In this document: positions 10,096 to 21,320 of the stretch, piece after piece
Position numbering within the stretch: the first letter of the stretch is position 1
How the letters are laid out: every line of letters starts with the position of its first letter
Source of the DNA: Canna indica
Taxonomy: Eukaryota; Streptophyta; Magnoliopsida; Zingiberales; Cannaceae
Direction: 5' to 3'
Assembly: GCA_034359265.1 (NCBI GenBank)
Contig: CP136893.1
Span: forward strand, 44,465,501-44,529,500
DNA: 64,000 bases
The notes under the pieces: model-generated
Told to the model about the DNA's origin: nothing
Seen by the model: the letters and a program-made list of their open reading frames with translations, nothing else
Databases searched by the model: none
Position numbers and translations under genes: made by a program

Positions 10096-12180
10096 AATAT
10101 GTACATAATTTAAATTTTAATAATTTTAATAAATACGATAATAAATTATTAAAGTTAGTTTAAATTAAATTATATTTTAAATGATAATATTTATATTTGA
10201 ATAATTAAGAATAATAATAAATATCTTGTTTAACTACAATTTATTTTTTTACTTTAAATTTGAAATCAAAATATAATCAAATACATTAATATACATAAAA
10301 TATAAAAAATACAAAAAATAAATTCATTATAATTAATTACTAAATTTGAATGTCATAATACTCTTGTTGGTAACCAAATTACTTTTTATTTCAATTTTTT
10401 CAACTAAACATATTCATTTTTTTATTGTATAAAATTTAGTGAACTATTCATTTATTTATTAATCACAATGTATTATAATATTTGATTCATATTTTTTGTT
10501 TACCTACTATTAAAAAGACTTAAATTAAAATTAAAACTTATGACCTAATAGGTAATTTAAAAAACAAAATAATGAGACTATTTATGGCATATTATACAAA
10601 GATTCAATTAACTAATTTAGAAATTTAAAATAATATCTTTTAAAAATCCAATTGCAAAAATTTGTTGGAATAAATTAATTATAAGATATAAATTAGTAAA
10701 ATGATTTTTGACAAATTAAAGAATTATTTTTAGCTAATATTTTTAATTAATATCATTTGATCATAATGATAAGCTTTTACATTACAAATTTACTAAAAAT
10801 ATAATTAATTTGAACAATTTTAAAAATAAAATTATTGTATATTACTTTAATTTTAAAAATAATATTATTCAAATAGAATTTATTTGAATATTCGATATTT
10901 TCATGATTGAATAAATCTATTTAATTGATTTAATTATAGAAAAATGCAACGTGACCTATCATATATTTTCAATAAATAAGAATATATACTTGTCATTAAA
11001 TGACTTAATATTACTATTTATTTTAATGATAATTTAATTTGGACGGGATAAAATTACTCAACTTATTTTTATTTACAATAACATATTAAATCTATGTATA
11101 AATATTAAATATATCGAATGCAACATATATAACAATATAATACATAAATAACAGAATAGATCTTTTTAAAATATATATAATAAAGTTTACCTTTTAATTA
11201 TATTAATGTTCATCCTGTGAATAGATCTAGCTTGAAATTAATTTATATTATGCATGATGAAAAGTTGCTATGTCTAAAAATTATATAATGGGATAATTTT
11301 GAACCGCCTATTAGTAAAAGATACTATAAAAAATTAAAAATATAAAATTTCATATCAAATTACTATTATAAAATTAATTTTATTATTACTTTACTAAAAC
11401 TAAAAATGTGATTGTTAAAGTTAATAAGCATCATCCTGATATCAGTATAGTAGATGGAATAAATTGAATGACTAATATTTCAACTTACACTTGAAGTTCT
11501 CATCTTTAAATGTGACGATATATGCTTTTACCACCCGTTCACTGAAATTTAAAAAATAAATTTTCCAATTTTTTTTTTTTTCCATTTGACATCTACCAAA
11601 AACATCTTAGCAACACATGACTACTACATCAAAATAGTGAAGAAGACAAATGCAATAAACTAAAACTCCATGGATCCAGCTTCGTATTTATAATATTTTA
11701 CAATGTTATTCACTAAACAGAGCTAGATACGGACACCAGCAACATGATATGCAAGGACTTCCATATTATGTTGCTGAAAACATGAAAAGGTAATATCATA
11801 TCTCATCATGAAAATTTAGATTATAACACCTTTCACATTGTCAAACATACAGTAAGGGGTGTGACAATAATATGATGCTTTAAAACATACAGTAATTAAC
11901 TTAGGAGTCAAAGGTTTCCCATGAAAGAATGCTTTTCACGATGGTGCCTCAGTTTTGTATCTTTATTTTATAGCAACCTAGGAGTTCACGCTCTTTATTT
12001 TATAAAAATGTAAAATTTCAAAACCTTACCTAAGTTGCACATCCCTGCAATTTATCTTAATTTTTTAAGGCTAAACTGAATGGTGAACTAAGTTTTCCCA
12101 AAATGTCAAACAGTAAATCTCTACACATGTTCCAGAATAGAACCTATAGACAAATCATGGAAAGCAAGGAAGACAGCATA
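10096..12180. other. AT-rich Helitron interior without genes
   Basis: This is very AT-rich sequence (ttaattt/aaatat words) without an open frame of note. From about 11,640 to 12,180 it becomes less AT-rich (for example the aacatgatatgcaaggacttcc region) and may be intron sequence of the captured gene next door, but I cannot assign it. Confidence 0.4.
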
Positions 12181-12268
12181 CATTTTCCGCATCGAAGTCT
12201 GCCCCTTAAATCATGAAATCTTTGATGACACGATGAAATGAAGAACCCTTGTACCCGAAGCTTTTCTC
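12181..12268 (-). pseudogene. Cyclophilin (peptidyl-prolyl isomerase) exon fragment
   Basis: On the minus strand one frame reads FGYKGSSFHRVIKDFMI, a stop, then GADFDAEN. This corresponds to the cyclophilin-type PPIase core (F.YKGS.FHRVI.DFMIQGGDF), including the FHRVI block with the catalytic Arg. The Gln codon after DFMI is TAA at 12206-12208 (CAA to TAA), and Gly-Gly has become Gly-Ala. A GTGAGAAAAG just upstream may be the preceding intron boundary. Only about 30 residues of a ~170-residue domain are present. It lies in Helitron-like H2, in the same orientation as the element and 0.2 kb from a PPR fragment. Confidence 0.75.
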
Positions 12269-12413
12269 ACCTGATCAGAAGAACAACGTCAAGAGAAGTA
12301 AATACCTCAATCCCGAGAAATTTTGACTTAGAAATATTTTTCTTAAATGAATAATAATAATAATAACAAAAGAGTTTACCTGTGCAAAGAGCACGAAAAT
12401 AGCCCTATCACAA

Positions 12414-12635
12414 TTAAGTACACTTTTCAGGAGACGAAGTTAGGGTGGGGGATGGAGTCAAAGAGAGTGTGGGCCACTCGAAGAGGCCGGAGAGCATAGC
12501 TTTGTAGGAGACGGCGTCGCGTTGGGTTATTCGATCATAAAGGTGGCGGGCACGGTGAGGGAGATGGTTGAGGAAGAGAGATGAGTTAAAAGAGAGAGAG
12601 AGAGGAAGAGGAGGAGACGTGATTAGGGTTGACAA
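12414..12635 (-). pseudogene. PPR-protein fragment
   Basis: The 73-residue frame contains ARHLYDRITQRDAVSYKAML followed by SG. This is the typical start of a pentatricopeptide repeat in plant PLS-class organellar RNA-binding proteins (A..LFD.M..RD.VSYNAMLSG). A Ser/Leu-rich start (MSTLITSPPLPLSLSFNSSL) resembles an organelle-targeting N terminus. After the single repeat the frame becomes Ser/Pro/Thr-rich and ends, whereas real PPR genes carry many repeats. It is best read as the first 70 codons of a PPR gene captured by Helitron-like H2. Confidence 0.65.
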
Positions 12636-13120
12636 CGGATCGGATATGGTACGAATACTAGATTATTTGTATCCGCACGCATTCCATATCCGCAAATCTG
12701 TATCCGCATCGTATCCGTCATGGATATGAATATGGATATCCATATTCGCACCGCTTCAAATGTGGATATCCGCACCACATCCGTATCCGCACCGTTTTTA
12801 ATAAAAAATATTAAAAATAATATATTTTATTAAAAAATCAATAAATTACTAATCTATTAATCCAAAACAAATATATAATATACTTCAAAATTCATCTTGA
12901 CATGAAATTACCATAAAGCTCTTATATATATTAATAACTTATATATGTAAAATAGTAATTCAAATATGCGGATGGGCGGTGCGGATACGGTGTGGATTCA
13001 CAATCATATCTGTATCCGCACCATATCCGTGCGGATATAAAATTTTTAAATTCGTATCCATATCCATATTCATTTTTACTTACAGATATAGATCAGATAC
13101 AGTGCAGATGTGATTTTTAG
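12622..13120. repeat. hAT-like MITE with GGATAT/ATCCGC subterminal repeats
   Basis: The left end reads TAGGGTTGACAACGGATCGG and both halves are dense in ggatatgg/atccgcacc words in direct and inverted order around an AT-rich centre. This layout is common in hAT-type MITEs with subterminal repeats. The right end and the 8-bp duplication are not clear, so the boundaries are approximate. Confidence 0.4.
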
Positions 13121-13520
13121 TTAGCGGAAAGAGATATGATTGAGAGAAAAAAAAAAAAATTAAATCAATGACATTAATTAGTATGCGTAACGAAACGTAA
13201 TTGAAGAGGAGTGAGAAGAAACTTGATAGAGAGGGAGAGGAAACGTGAGAGAGAGAGAGAGAGAGGAAAGAGAGAGAGGAAGGAAATGGGACGTGACTTG
13301 AAGAGGTGGGGTTTAATAAAGAGAGAGAAGAGATGTCATTTAAAGAGATGTGAGATTTAACGAGGATAAAGAATTAAATTTAGATAACCTTTGGAATAAT
13401 TATAAGAAAGAGAAAATAATTTGAAAATAAAAATTTGCCAAAAATGTGTAAGCTTGCCACATCAGCGATAGCAGATTGTGAAAGTGCCATGTGGCACTTA
13501 TGAATCATGTTTTTATATAT

Positions 13521-13829
13521 ACTAGTCGAGAATCCGCGCGTTGCGCAAAAATATATAAATATATTTTTATTATTAATAATTAAATAAAAAATATATTATT
13601 TTTATAATAAAAAATTAATCATATTATTATTAATTGATGGAGTCATTATCTCATAATAAATATTACAAAAATTTATAAAAAGTAAATAATTATTTTACAA
13701 ACAAAAATTTATAATTGTATTTGAATCTTATAATGACTCTTTACTATTGTAATGATATTTTTTATAGACATTAACAATAAATACAAAAGTTCATAGTAAT
13801 ATAATAAATTAAAAAAATGGGCAAATTTC
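13521..13829 (-). mobile_element. 3' terminus of Helitron-like element H3
   Basis: The minus strand reads TTGCGCAACGCGCGGATT followed by CTCGACTAG and T: a GC-rich hairpin and CTAG terminus almost identical to the one at 7702-7727. The element extends right on the plus-strand map, but its 5' end was not found. The LINE with CACTA A starts about 300 bp in, so that LINE may sit inside H3. The rest of this stretch is AT-rich and gene-free. Confidence 0.5.
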
Positions 13830-14371
13830 GGTCTTCATCTCAATGTGGATTTTAATTGTAGACATAATCGGCACTTGGATTCTTGATTTTTAATAAACTC
13901 GGGTTTGAATTTAAGCTCGGATTTCAAAATCATTGTGGCTACTGCTTTATGGTTTATTTGGTACTTTAGAAATTCTATCATGCATGGTGGGTTGAGGCCA
14001 CCCACTAGGTTAGCAATGACCTAAATACTGGCTTTCTCAAGTTAGTTTACAGATACTCACAATCCTAAGGACAATATGTACTGTTTAAACTATGCTTGCA
14101 ATTTGTTCCCCCCCTATCCATTGGCTTAAAATTAATTGTGATGGTTCATTTGCTAATAACGAAGGAGGAGCAGGAGTCATTCTTCGTAACTTCAAAGGCG
14201 AGTGCATTTTTGCCTCTTATCATTTCTTCTCTTCTGATTCAGCATTCAATTCAGAAGCTACTGCTATTTATTTTGCTCTTTCTTATGCTGTTGGTAGAAA
14301 ATTGGATCACATTATTATGAAATCAGACTGCAAGGAATTGGTGGAACTCATAAACAGTAATTCTGATCATC

Positions 14372-14730
14372 CACTACGAGAAAAATGGTCATCAGCAACG
14401 GCTGATGCCGTTGCTGAAGAGCATCAGCAACGGCTGAGCCGTTGCAATAGCGCTGTGACAGAAAGTCGCGTTGCTGATGACTTCGCAACGGATCAGCAAC
14501 GGCCGCTCGGGCCGTCGCTAAAACTATTATCAGCAACGGGTTTGCAACAGACCCGGAGCCGTTGCTGATAACATTAATAGCAACGGCCGCTGAGTCCGTA
14601 GCAACGTCGTTAGTAAACTCCGTCGCTAAGCCGTTGCTGTAGGTCATCAGCAACGGCTTTCGATACACTTTTAGCAACGGCTTTCCCACGGACGCCCGTG
14701 GGAAAGCCGTTGCTGATGACGTATACCTGC
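14372..14730. repeat. 3' subterminal CAGCAACGGC repeats, CACTA A
   Basis: At least a dozen direct and inverted copies of the 10-mer CAGCAACGGC or near-variants lie within 360 bp of the terminus. Such arrays are the usual binding zone for the smaller TNPA-type protein that synapses CACTA ends. The same motif fills the other end of the element and both ends of CACTA B. Confidence 0.85.
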
Positions 14731-15020
14731 AACCAGAAAATTTGAAAATTTCAAATTTCCATTGATACATTGATACATTTATCTGATACATAACTCACAC
14801 ACCCATACCCTCATACACACATTCATTCACACATCACAAACACCTCATACACATTCATTCACACATCACAAACACACCAACATATATACATCAAAACAAT
14901 TATACTTATATTGATAATTATCCACGATAGTATAAAAACAATTCAAATGCAAAATTGAAGTATCAATATCCAAACAAAATAAGTTAAACAAGTTCAATAT
15001 CCAAACAAAAAATCTCACGA

Positions 15021-16556
15021 TCAAGATGGAGGATGGTCTGGATTATATGGCGGGGTCTGGAGCGCTTGAGTGTACACCGGCGTAGACTGACTCGAGGACG
15101 ACGGATTAGATGATGCCGAAGAGATGCCTGCTTCGGGATGACCTGACATGTTGCGTAGCATAGATTGTATATCTGTCATCATCTGACTCTGGCGCTCCAT
15201 CATCTCAGTCTGACGCGCGACCGTCTCCTCTAGAGTCCTTATTCTGTTACTATGATCATAACTGGATCTAGAGGTGAACGGCCGCTCACCAGCGACCGGA
15301 GGGGTCGGTGCCCCAAGTGGCCCTAGTACGGCTCGCGCATGACCACTATCTGCGAAGCCATATACGCGGCCATGGTCCCAGCCACCTGCGGCCTCGACCC
15401 ACGATGCTGCGTCAAAGTCCTCGGGGGTACCCCCGCGCTGCACCACCGTCTGGCTGTAGGTCTCCTACTCGAGTTTGATTTTTTGTTTAATATTTATCAT
15501 AAAACTTAAATTATAAATATATAATGAATAATTTAAATAAATATATAATTACCATAATGTATGTAGCGCGGTTGTGGATGTACTCCCCCGTCCCATGTGC
15601 TCGACGGTGAGTCCGCTCAAACACCGCCATCGGGGAGGGTCGCTGGACACTCCCGTCATCCGACACCGTCGTCTACATTTACAAAACAAAAACATTAATT
15701 AGTACACATAATAACAAATAAAATATATAATTAAAAGATATACTTACCATACGGTTTGCGTGCACTGCAAATGTAACAGAGCCGCCGGTGTGACGCGCTG
15801 CTCCTCCCGACATGCGATTTCTAGCCGCATTCCGAGAAACCTCCTGCCATCGATCCGTCGACCATATCCCCACGAGCTGGTCCCATATATCCGGAGTAAT
15901 CCAACTGGGGCCGTATCCCCGAGTCTCCGCGATGTTAGTGGTCCCAGCTCGGGCCATCGCTTGGGACCGAGCCTGCCCCAGCTGCCCGTTGTACCTTGCC
16001 CGGGAAATAGCCTCCCAGGCAGCGTAAATGAAGGGCCTCTGGTCCTCGGCCCATGTATAGCGAGCCTGCAAAATAATAATATCAGAACCAATATTAATAT
16101 ATCATCATGCATGTAAAAAATAATAATAATACGTGCCTCAAACTCGCGCCATAACATGTCGACGTGCTCGCTAGGCACGTGAGACCACGTAGGCCATGCC
16201 CCGTGCATGTATCGTCGAATAGTAGAAGAAATGCTCCTCGGCACTTCTTCTTGCTCGAACCTGCACAACAAAAATAAATTTTAATATTATATTATGATAT
16301 AATGAATTTGTAATGATTCATAATTCATGATATATTACCGCTCCCCAATCACGCTAATCAATCTACGTGACTCTGTGGCTGGTGGAGGCTGCCACCTGTT
16401 CGGCCCGCGTGGCCGCCTACGTCTAGATGTACTAGCCTCGGCAGTATCATCGGAATAAGGATCAGCAACAGGTGGATCAGCAGCATGAGTAAGTGCTGGA
16501 GTCTCACCGATCGGAGACTCCGAAACTCTCCTGCGTCGATAACCACGACCAGACAT
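15021..16556 (-). CDS. Second CACTA gene of A (plant transposase, Ptta/En/Spm type), 5 exons
   Basis: Exons on the minus strand are about 16556-16339, 16260-16137, 16065-15748, 15672-15553 and 15464-15021. Reading across them gives an Arg-rich N terminus (MSGRGYRRRRVSES), then FEQEEVPRSISSTIRRYMHG and WPTWSHVPSEHVDMLWREFE, as in plant transposases of the Ptta/En/Spm family. A central Trp/Arg-rich domain follows, and exon 5 ends in a heptad-like coiled coil (RIRTLEETVARQTEMMERQ) with a Ser/Pro-rich tail. All introns are short and GT-AG except the second, which fits only GC-AG (GAG|GCACGT). The frame is open throughout, unlike the copy in B. By analogy with Spm TNPA it should bind subterminal repeats. 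That role is inferred. Confidence 0.75.
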
Positions 16557-16610
16557 ATCTGTCGAACAGACATATAATCAGATATATTTAATAAAATATA
16601 TACTTTACAA

Positions 16611-19600
16611 TTATTCTTCATCATCTGAATAATAGTCTTCGAATTCTTCTTCTTCTTCCTCTTCTTCATCTTCTTCATCTCCAGCTTCCTCAATTTCATG
16701 ATCGTCATCATCAGCATATTCAACTTCTAATTGAATTGACGTTGTGTCTGCATCCTCGAGTATTGGAATAATACGATCCACAACAGGAAGATCATCTTCT
16801 TGATAGAAACCAGGAGGATCATTTTCTCCTACTATCGGATCAATTTTTCCTCTACCTTTTGTCTTACAGACTACACGCCAATCTGCTCTATCTTTATTTC
16901 GAGCCGGATACTTCGCGTAATATACTTGTTCGGCTTGTGATGCCAATATAAAAGGCTCATTTGCTGCCAATTTCGATTTGTAATTAACCTCAACAAGTTT
17001 GTATTTTGGATGAACTTTCATGCCCCTTTCTGTTGTATCGAACCAATGACATCTAAATAGGATCACTGATTTCAAGCCGAAGTAGTGCAACTCTATCACT
17101 TCTTCCACCAGTCCATAGAAATCCATATCACATTCAACATAGGTTGTCCCTTTCACGCAGACCCCAGCATTCATCGTCTTTTTTGTAGATGAATATTCAA
17201 GTGTGTGAAATTTATACCCGTTAACAAAATATCCGCTATAGCACAACACAAGTCGCGACGGTCCACTAACAAACTCAAATATTCTTTCATCTATTTCAGC
17301 TCTGTGATCTTTGCTGTAAGTCTGAATCCAAGTAGGGAAATCACGATTCCGTAATCTCTCCAATTCTTGATCGTTGTGAATAGAGTATTTTTGCACCATC
17401 TCAATGTCAAATATTTCAATGAATTGTTCAATCTCTGGACAATTGAGTAATATATACAAGTGTGCCAAATGATACTCTTCATCGCTTAAGTGTCGAGATG
17501 GACGAGAACCAAAAGCACGACCAGAGTGACAAAATATATTTAAACGTCCATCTGAATGTCGAACACCCCCGTCGTCGTTACGTGGAAGACGATCAAATCT
17601 TGTATGTACTGTCAATTCAAAGTAAAATGAGCAGAATGTTGAAATTTCTTGGATGATATACGATTCAGATATTGATCCTTCAACAGCTGCGGTGTTCTTT
17701 ACTTTTTTCTTCAGACGATTCATGTATCTTTCAAATAAGTACATCCAACGATATTGAACGGGGCCACCAACTCGTGCCTCGTATGCCAAGTGTATCGGTA
17801 GATGCTCCATCGAGTCAAAAAATGCAGGAGGGAAAAACTGCTCCAGCTTGCATATGATTTCAACAATATTATTTTCAAGTGTTGACATATCTTCGACTCG
17901 AAGGACATTTGCACAGATGCTTCTAAAAAACATACTTAATTCAGTCAACGGACCCCAAATATTATCAGGTAGAAGATCTCGAAATGCGATCGGAAGTAAT
18001 CTCTGCATGAATACATGACAATCATGGCTCTTCATCCCTGATATTTTGCAATCATCGACGTTCACACATCGAGATAAGTTTGAAGCATATCCATCGGGTA
18101 ATCTGAGTTCTTTTACCCATTGACAAACATCTTTGATCTGTTGTTTATTTAACACATATAGGGCCTTCGGTTTCAGATATCGTCCGTTGACCTCTTGTAA
18201 CTCCAACTCTGGTCTTTTATAAAGTATTTTCAGATCATGTCGGGCTTTGACATTATCTTTTGTTTTTCCAGAAATATCCATCACAGTGTTGAAAATATTA
18301 TCAAACACATTTTTTTCAATGTGCATGACATCTAAATTATGTCGAATCAATAATGAACTCCAATAGGGCAATTCCCAAAAGATACTTTTTTTCACCCAGT
18401 TGTGTGTTTGGCCAAAACCTGACACTCTTTCATTGCGACCAAATACTATATCTGGAAGTGCTGAAACACGTGCTAACATTTGTTCACCAGACAATATCGG
18501 TGGTGGCCCATCTCTTTCGACTCTGCCCTTAGTAAATTTTTTACGATTCCTTCGATGCTGGTGATTAACCGGTAGGAATCGACGATGACAATCAAAGAAT
18601 GAGATTTTTCGTCCGTTCTGAAGACTGATTGATTTAGAGTGTTCCATACAATACGGACAAGAGAGTCGGCCGTGAGTGCTCCAACCCGACAACATGCCGT
18701 ACGCCGGGAAATCATTGATTGTCCATAAGACCGCGGCCTTTAAATTGAAGTTTTGCTTCCGATGACAATCATAAGTGACAGCTCCCTCAGTCCACAATGT
18801 TTTCAATTCATCTATCAAGGGTCTGAGAAATATGTCAATTTCTTTTCGCGGACCCTTAGGACCCGGAATAATCATCGAAAGATAAATAAATTCATCTTTC
18901 ATGGACATTGACGGTGGCAAATTATAAACTGTCAGCAGCACTGGCCAAACTGAATAAGGAGTTGCAGAATGTCCAAACGGATTAAAACCATCTGTGTACA
19001 ATCCCAATCTGATATTTCTAGTATCCCTAGCAAATGAAGGATAACATGTATCCAAATGTTTTCATGCTTCACTGTCAGATGGATGAGTCATTACTGTATC
19101 ATCACGACTTCTTGCATGCCAACTCATGTAGGGGGCTGTCTTTTCCGACATGAATAACCTTTGAAGCCTCGGTGTTAGTGGAAAATACCGAAGCACCTTA
19201 AACGAGATATTTTTCTATCGGACCGATTTCTTCTCCTTGTAACGAGGGTGTTGACATACAGGGCATTTATCCAACTGCACATTTTCTTTATAATATAAAA
19301 TGCAGTTATTTTGGCACGCGCGTATTTTTTCGTACCCAAGCCCCAATTTTCTCATTAGCTTTTTAGTCTTATAAAAAGTAGGCTCAAACTTGTTATCAGT
19401 AGGCAGCATTCCATTAATCAATCCAGCAATCCGATCATACGCAACTCCGCTGATATTATAATCGGCCTTGATGCTTAAGAGCTGTGTCATTGCTGAAAAC
19501 CTAGTGTATTTAGAACAATTCTCATACAAAGGTTCATCGGCAGCTTTCAACATCTCGTAAAATTCTGCAGCTTCTTTATTCGGTAATTCAATCTCTACCG

Positions 19601-20081
19601 CAGCCCCTACTTCTGTGATATCAACCGCTGTAGTATCTGGTGGGACTGATGTCTGAAGATCTGGCCGATCAACATTATCATTCAGGTGAAATTGACCCCC
19701 AAGACTATCAAGTATCATAGTTCTATAGGGATTTGACCCCCTACATTGACTGGATGAAGAAGCACCAGCAGAGGAAGATTCATCATATGTCTGAACGACA
19801 GGATTGCTCGACGTCCCGACTTCGCGTGACTCCCCGTGACAAATCCATAGAAAATATCTTGGTGCAAATCCTTTGGTATATAGATGCAGAGTGACAGTCT
19901 CCCGATCGAAAAATCGTCCATTTGAACAAATGCGGCACGGACATCGGATTTGATCACCCATGCTAACGAAATTTCGATTCGAATAGGCGAAATTGAGGAA
20001 GTACGTTACGCCTAATCGAAACTCATTCGTTAAAGCTCCACGATCAAGACGTCGGTACATCCAACTTCGATCAGCCGACAT
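16611..20081 (-). pseudogene. TNP2-type CACTA transposase of A, two nonsense codons
   Basis: The ATG at 20081 gives a 1157-codon frame on the minus strand, broken by TAG at 19217-19215 (CAG in B) and TGA at 19064-19062 (TGG in B). In order: a transposase-associated N-terminal domain with a Cys cluster (IRCPCRICSNGR, about residues 45-55); a zinc-ribbon-like CPVCQHPRY; the Transposase_21 core with LYTDGFNPFGHS (about 360), PGPKGPRKEIDIFLRPLIDE, and SCPYC; a DUF4218-like region (HLAYEARVGGPVQYRWMY); a DUF4216-like region (ELHYFGLKSVILFRCHWFD); and an Asp/Glu-rich tail. It would bind element ends and cut DNA in the nucleus. The Asp in TDG is a likely catalytic residue (inference). Both stops are C-to-T type changes, as expected from decay of methylated DNA. 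Confidence 0.9.
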
Positions 20082-20155
20082 GATTCTGTCAATCAATGAC
20101 AATTTCTTTGGTTAATGTCTTTAGGTGAGATTGTCCTATTCCATTCGGGATTTAT

Positions 20156-20345
20156 GTTATTCGTACTGCACTTACGTTTTTATTTTAACTGTTAACTAAT
20201 TATTCTAAATTTCGATAGCATCTCCCTACAGTTCTCTGAATACGCATATCATCTGGGCGCGTATCGGAGAACAAGAGAGATGTTGCCGAAATTTAGAATA
20301 ATTAGTTAACAGTTAAAATAAAAACGTAAGTGCAGTACAAATAAC
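20156..20345. repeat. 190-bp hairpin upstream of the A transposase start
   Basis: Arms 20156-20214 and 20287-20345 are 59 bases each and complementary except at one position. The loop is itself largely self-complementary (GCATCTCC..AATACGC against GCGTATCGGAGAAC..GATG). It begins 75 bases upstream of the transposase ATG, so it lies in the 5' untranslated region or leader intron. The homologous structure in CACTA B is at 46933-47122. Confidence 0.9.
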
Positions 20346-20556
20346 TATATTCCCAAATTGTCCAATCAGGGACAATTCAAGAATTGTACGTCGTATAAAA
20401 GATCATCTACTTCTTTTACACGAACATACAATTTCCGAACGGATCTAAGGTTTTGCTAAATCATATCCGATCGTCGATGCGTACGTGAAACATATCAACT
20501 CGTCGGAGGATGATTATTTTCTAAATGTTTCGAGACAGTTCGAGTCCATATTGGAC

Positions 20557-20868
20557 GATTTCGGGGCGCGTCCGAAGTGGATGATTCCGGCGCGAGTCCG
20601 AAGTGGACGATTCCGGCACGAGTCCGAATTGCACGATTCCGGCGCGCGTCCGAAGTGGACGATTCCGGCGCGAGTCCGAATTGGACGATACCGGCGCGCG
20701 TCGGAAGTGGACGATTCCGGCGCGCGTCCGAAGTGGACGATTCCGGCGTGAGTCCGAATTGGACGATACCGGCGCGCGTCCGAAGTGGATGATTCCGGCG
20801 CGCGTCCAAAGTGGACGATTCCGGCGCGCGTCCGAAGTGGATGATTCCGGCGCGCGTCCGAAATTAAT
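20557..20868. repeat. 26-bp minisatellite, 12 units, CACTA A leader
   Basis: There are twelve tandem units of 26 bp, consensus GATTCCGGCGCGCGTCCGAA plus GTGGAC, with a recurring variant ..CGAGTCCGAATTG. Because 26 is not a multiple of three, frames on both strands stay open over several units and give false Arg/Pro-rich ORFs. The array lies between the GC-rich first leader exon and the hairpin. B has 11 units at 46439-46738. Confidence 0.9.
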
Positions 20869-20994
20869 CTAAACCGTAATAATTAATCTAACAAATTAAA
20901 TAATTAATCTAAACAATTAATTAACAATTATAAAATAATTAATTAACAATTATAACATAATATAAATTATATATATAAATTATAAATTCCGGCG

Positions 20995-21320
20995 CCGGAG
21001 TCCACCCTCCGGCGCCGGCGTACAGTGGCCGGACACACTGTCCGGCCACTGTAGAAGGTCCGGCGGCGGCCATCGGCCGACCGCCGCCGGCCGAAACCCT
21101 AGAAATAGGGTTTCGGTCGGGTGATTCCTGTCGGCCGCAGGGAAGAGACGGCCGCAGGGAGGAGACATACCTGAACAAGTCGGAAGCAGCGGTCGACGTC
21201 GTCGGCGTCGGCAGCAGCGGCAGCAGCGGCGGCGAGTGGCGTCGGCAGGAGCGGCGGCGGCAGCAGCGGGAGGAAGAAGGGTCGGGCGCGAGAGCGTGCC
21301 CTATATAAACTTATCAGCAA
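20995..21320 (-). promoter_or_regulatory. Promoter and GC-rich leader exon of CACTA A
   Basis: On the minus strand TATATA (21307-21302) is followed by GGGCACGCTCTCGCGCCC and a GC-rich stretch that ends ACTTGTTCAG|GTATGT, a good splice donor near 21172. This suggests transcription starts about 30 bases after the TATA box, with a non-coding first exon of about 100 bases. A further GC-rich repeat (ccggcgccggagtcc) follows in the presumed intron. Subterminal transposase-binding repeats lie directly upstream of the TATA box. Confidence 0.6.

Larger units (their letters stand above)
10071..13520 (-). mobile_element. Helitron-like element H2 carrying cyclophilin and PPR fragments
   Basis: The 3' terminus at 10,071 reads ACACACGTGGGTTTTCGACTAG on the minus strand, followed directly by TC, the start of H1. 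The right (5') end is placed at 13,520, where ttttatatat meets the 3' terminus of the next element. The interior next to the 3' end resembles that right of 32,575 (agaataataataaatat). It encodes no helicase. Two unrelated plant gene fragments lie on the same strand as the element. The 5' end lacks a clear TC, so this boundary is inferred. Confidence 0.5.

Noticed and set aside
20557..20868. Possible CRISPR-like array
   Set aside because: Units are directly adjacent with no unique spacers, in a plant transposon leader. It is a minisatellite.
20485..20872. Several overlapping Arg/Pro-rich frames on both strands
   Set aside because: Produced by the 26-bp minisatellite, which keeps multiple frames open. 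The same occurs at 46417-46817.
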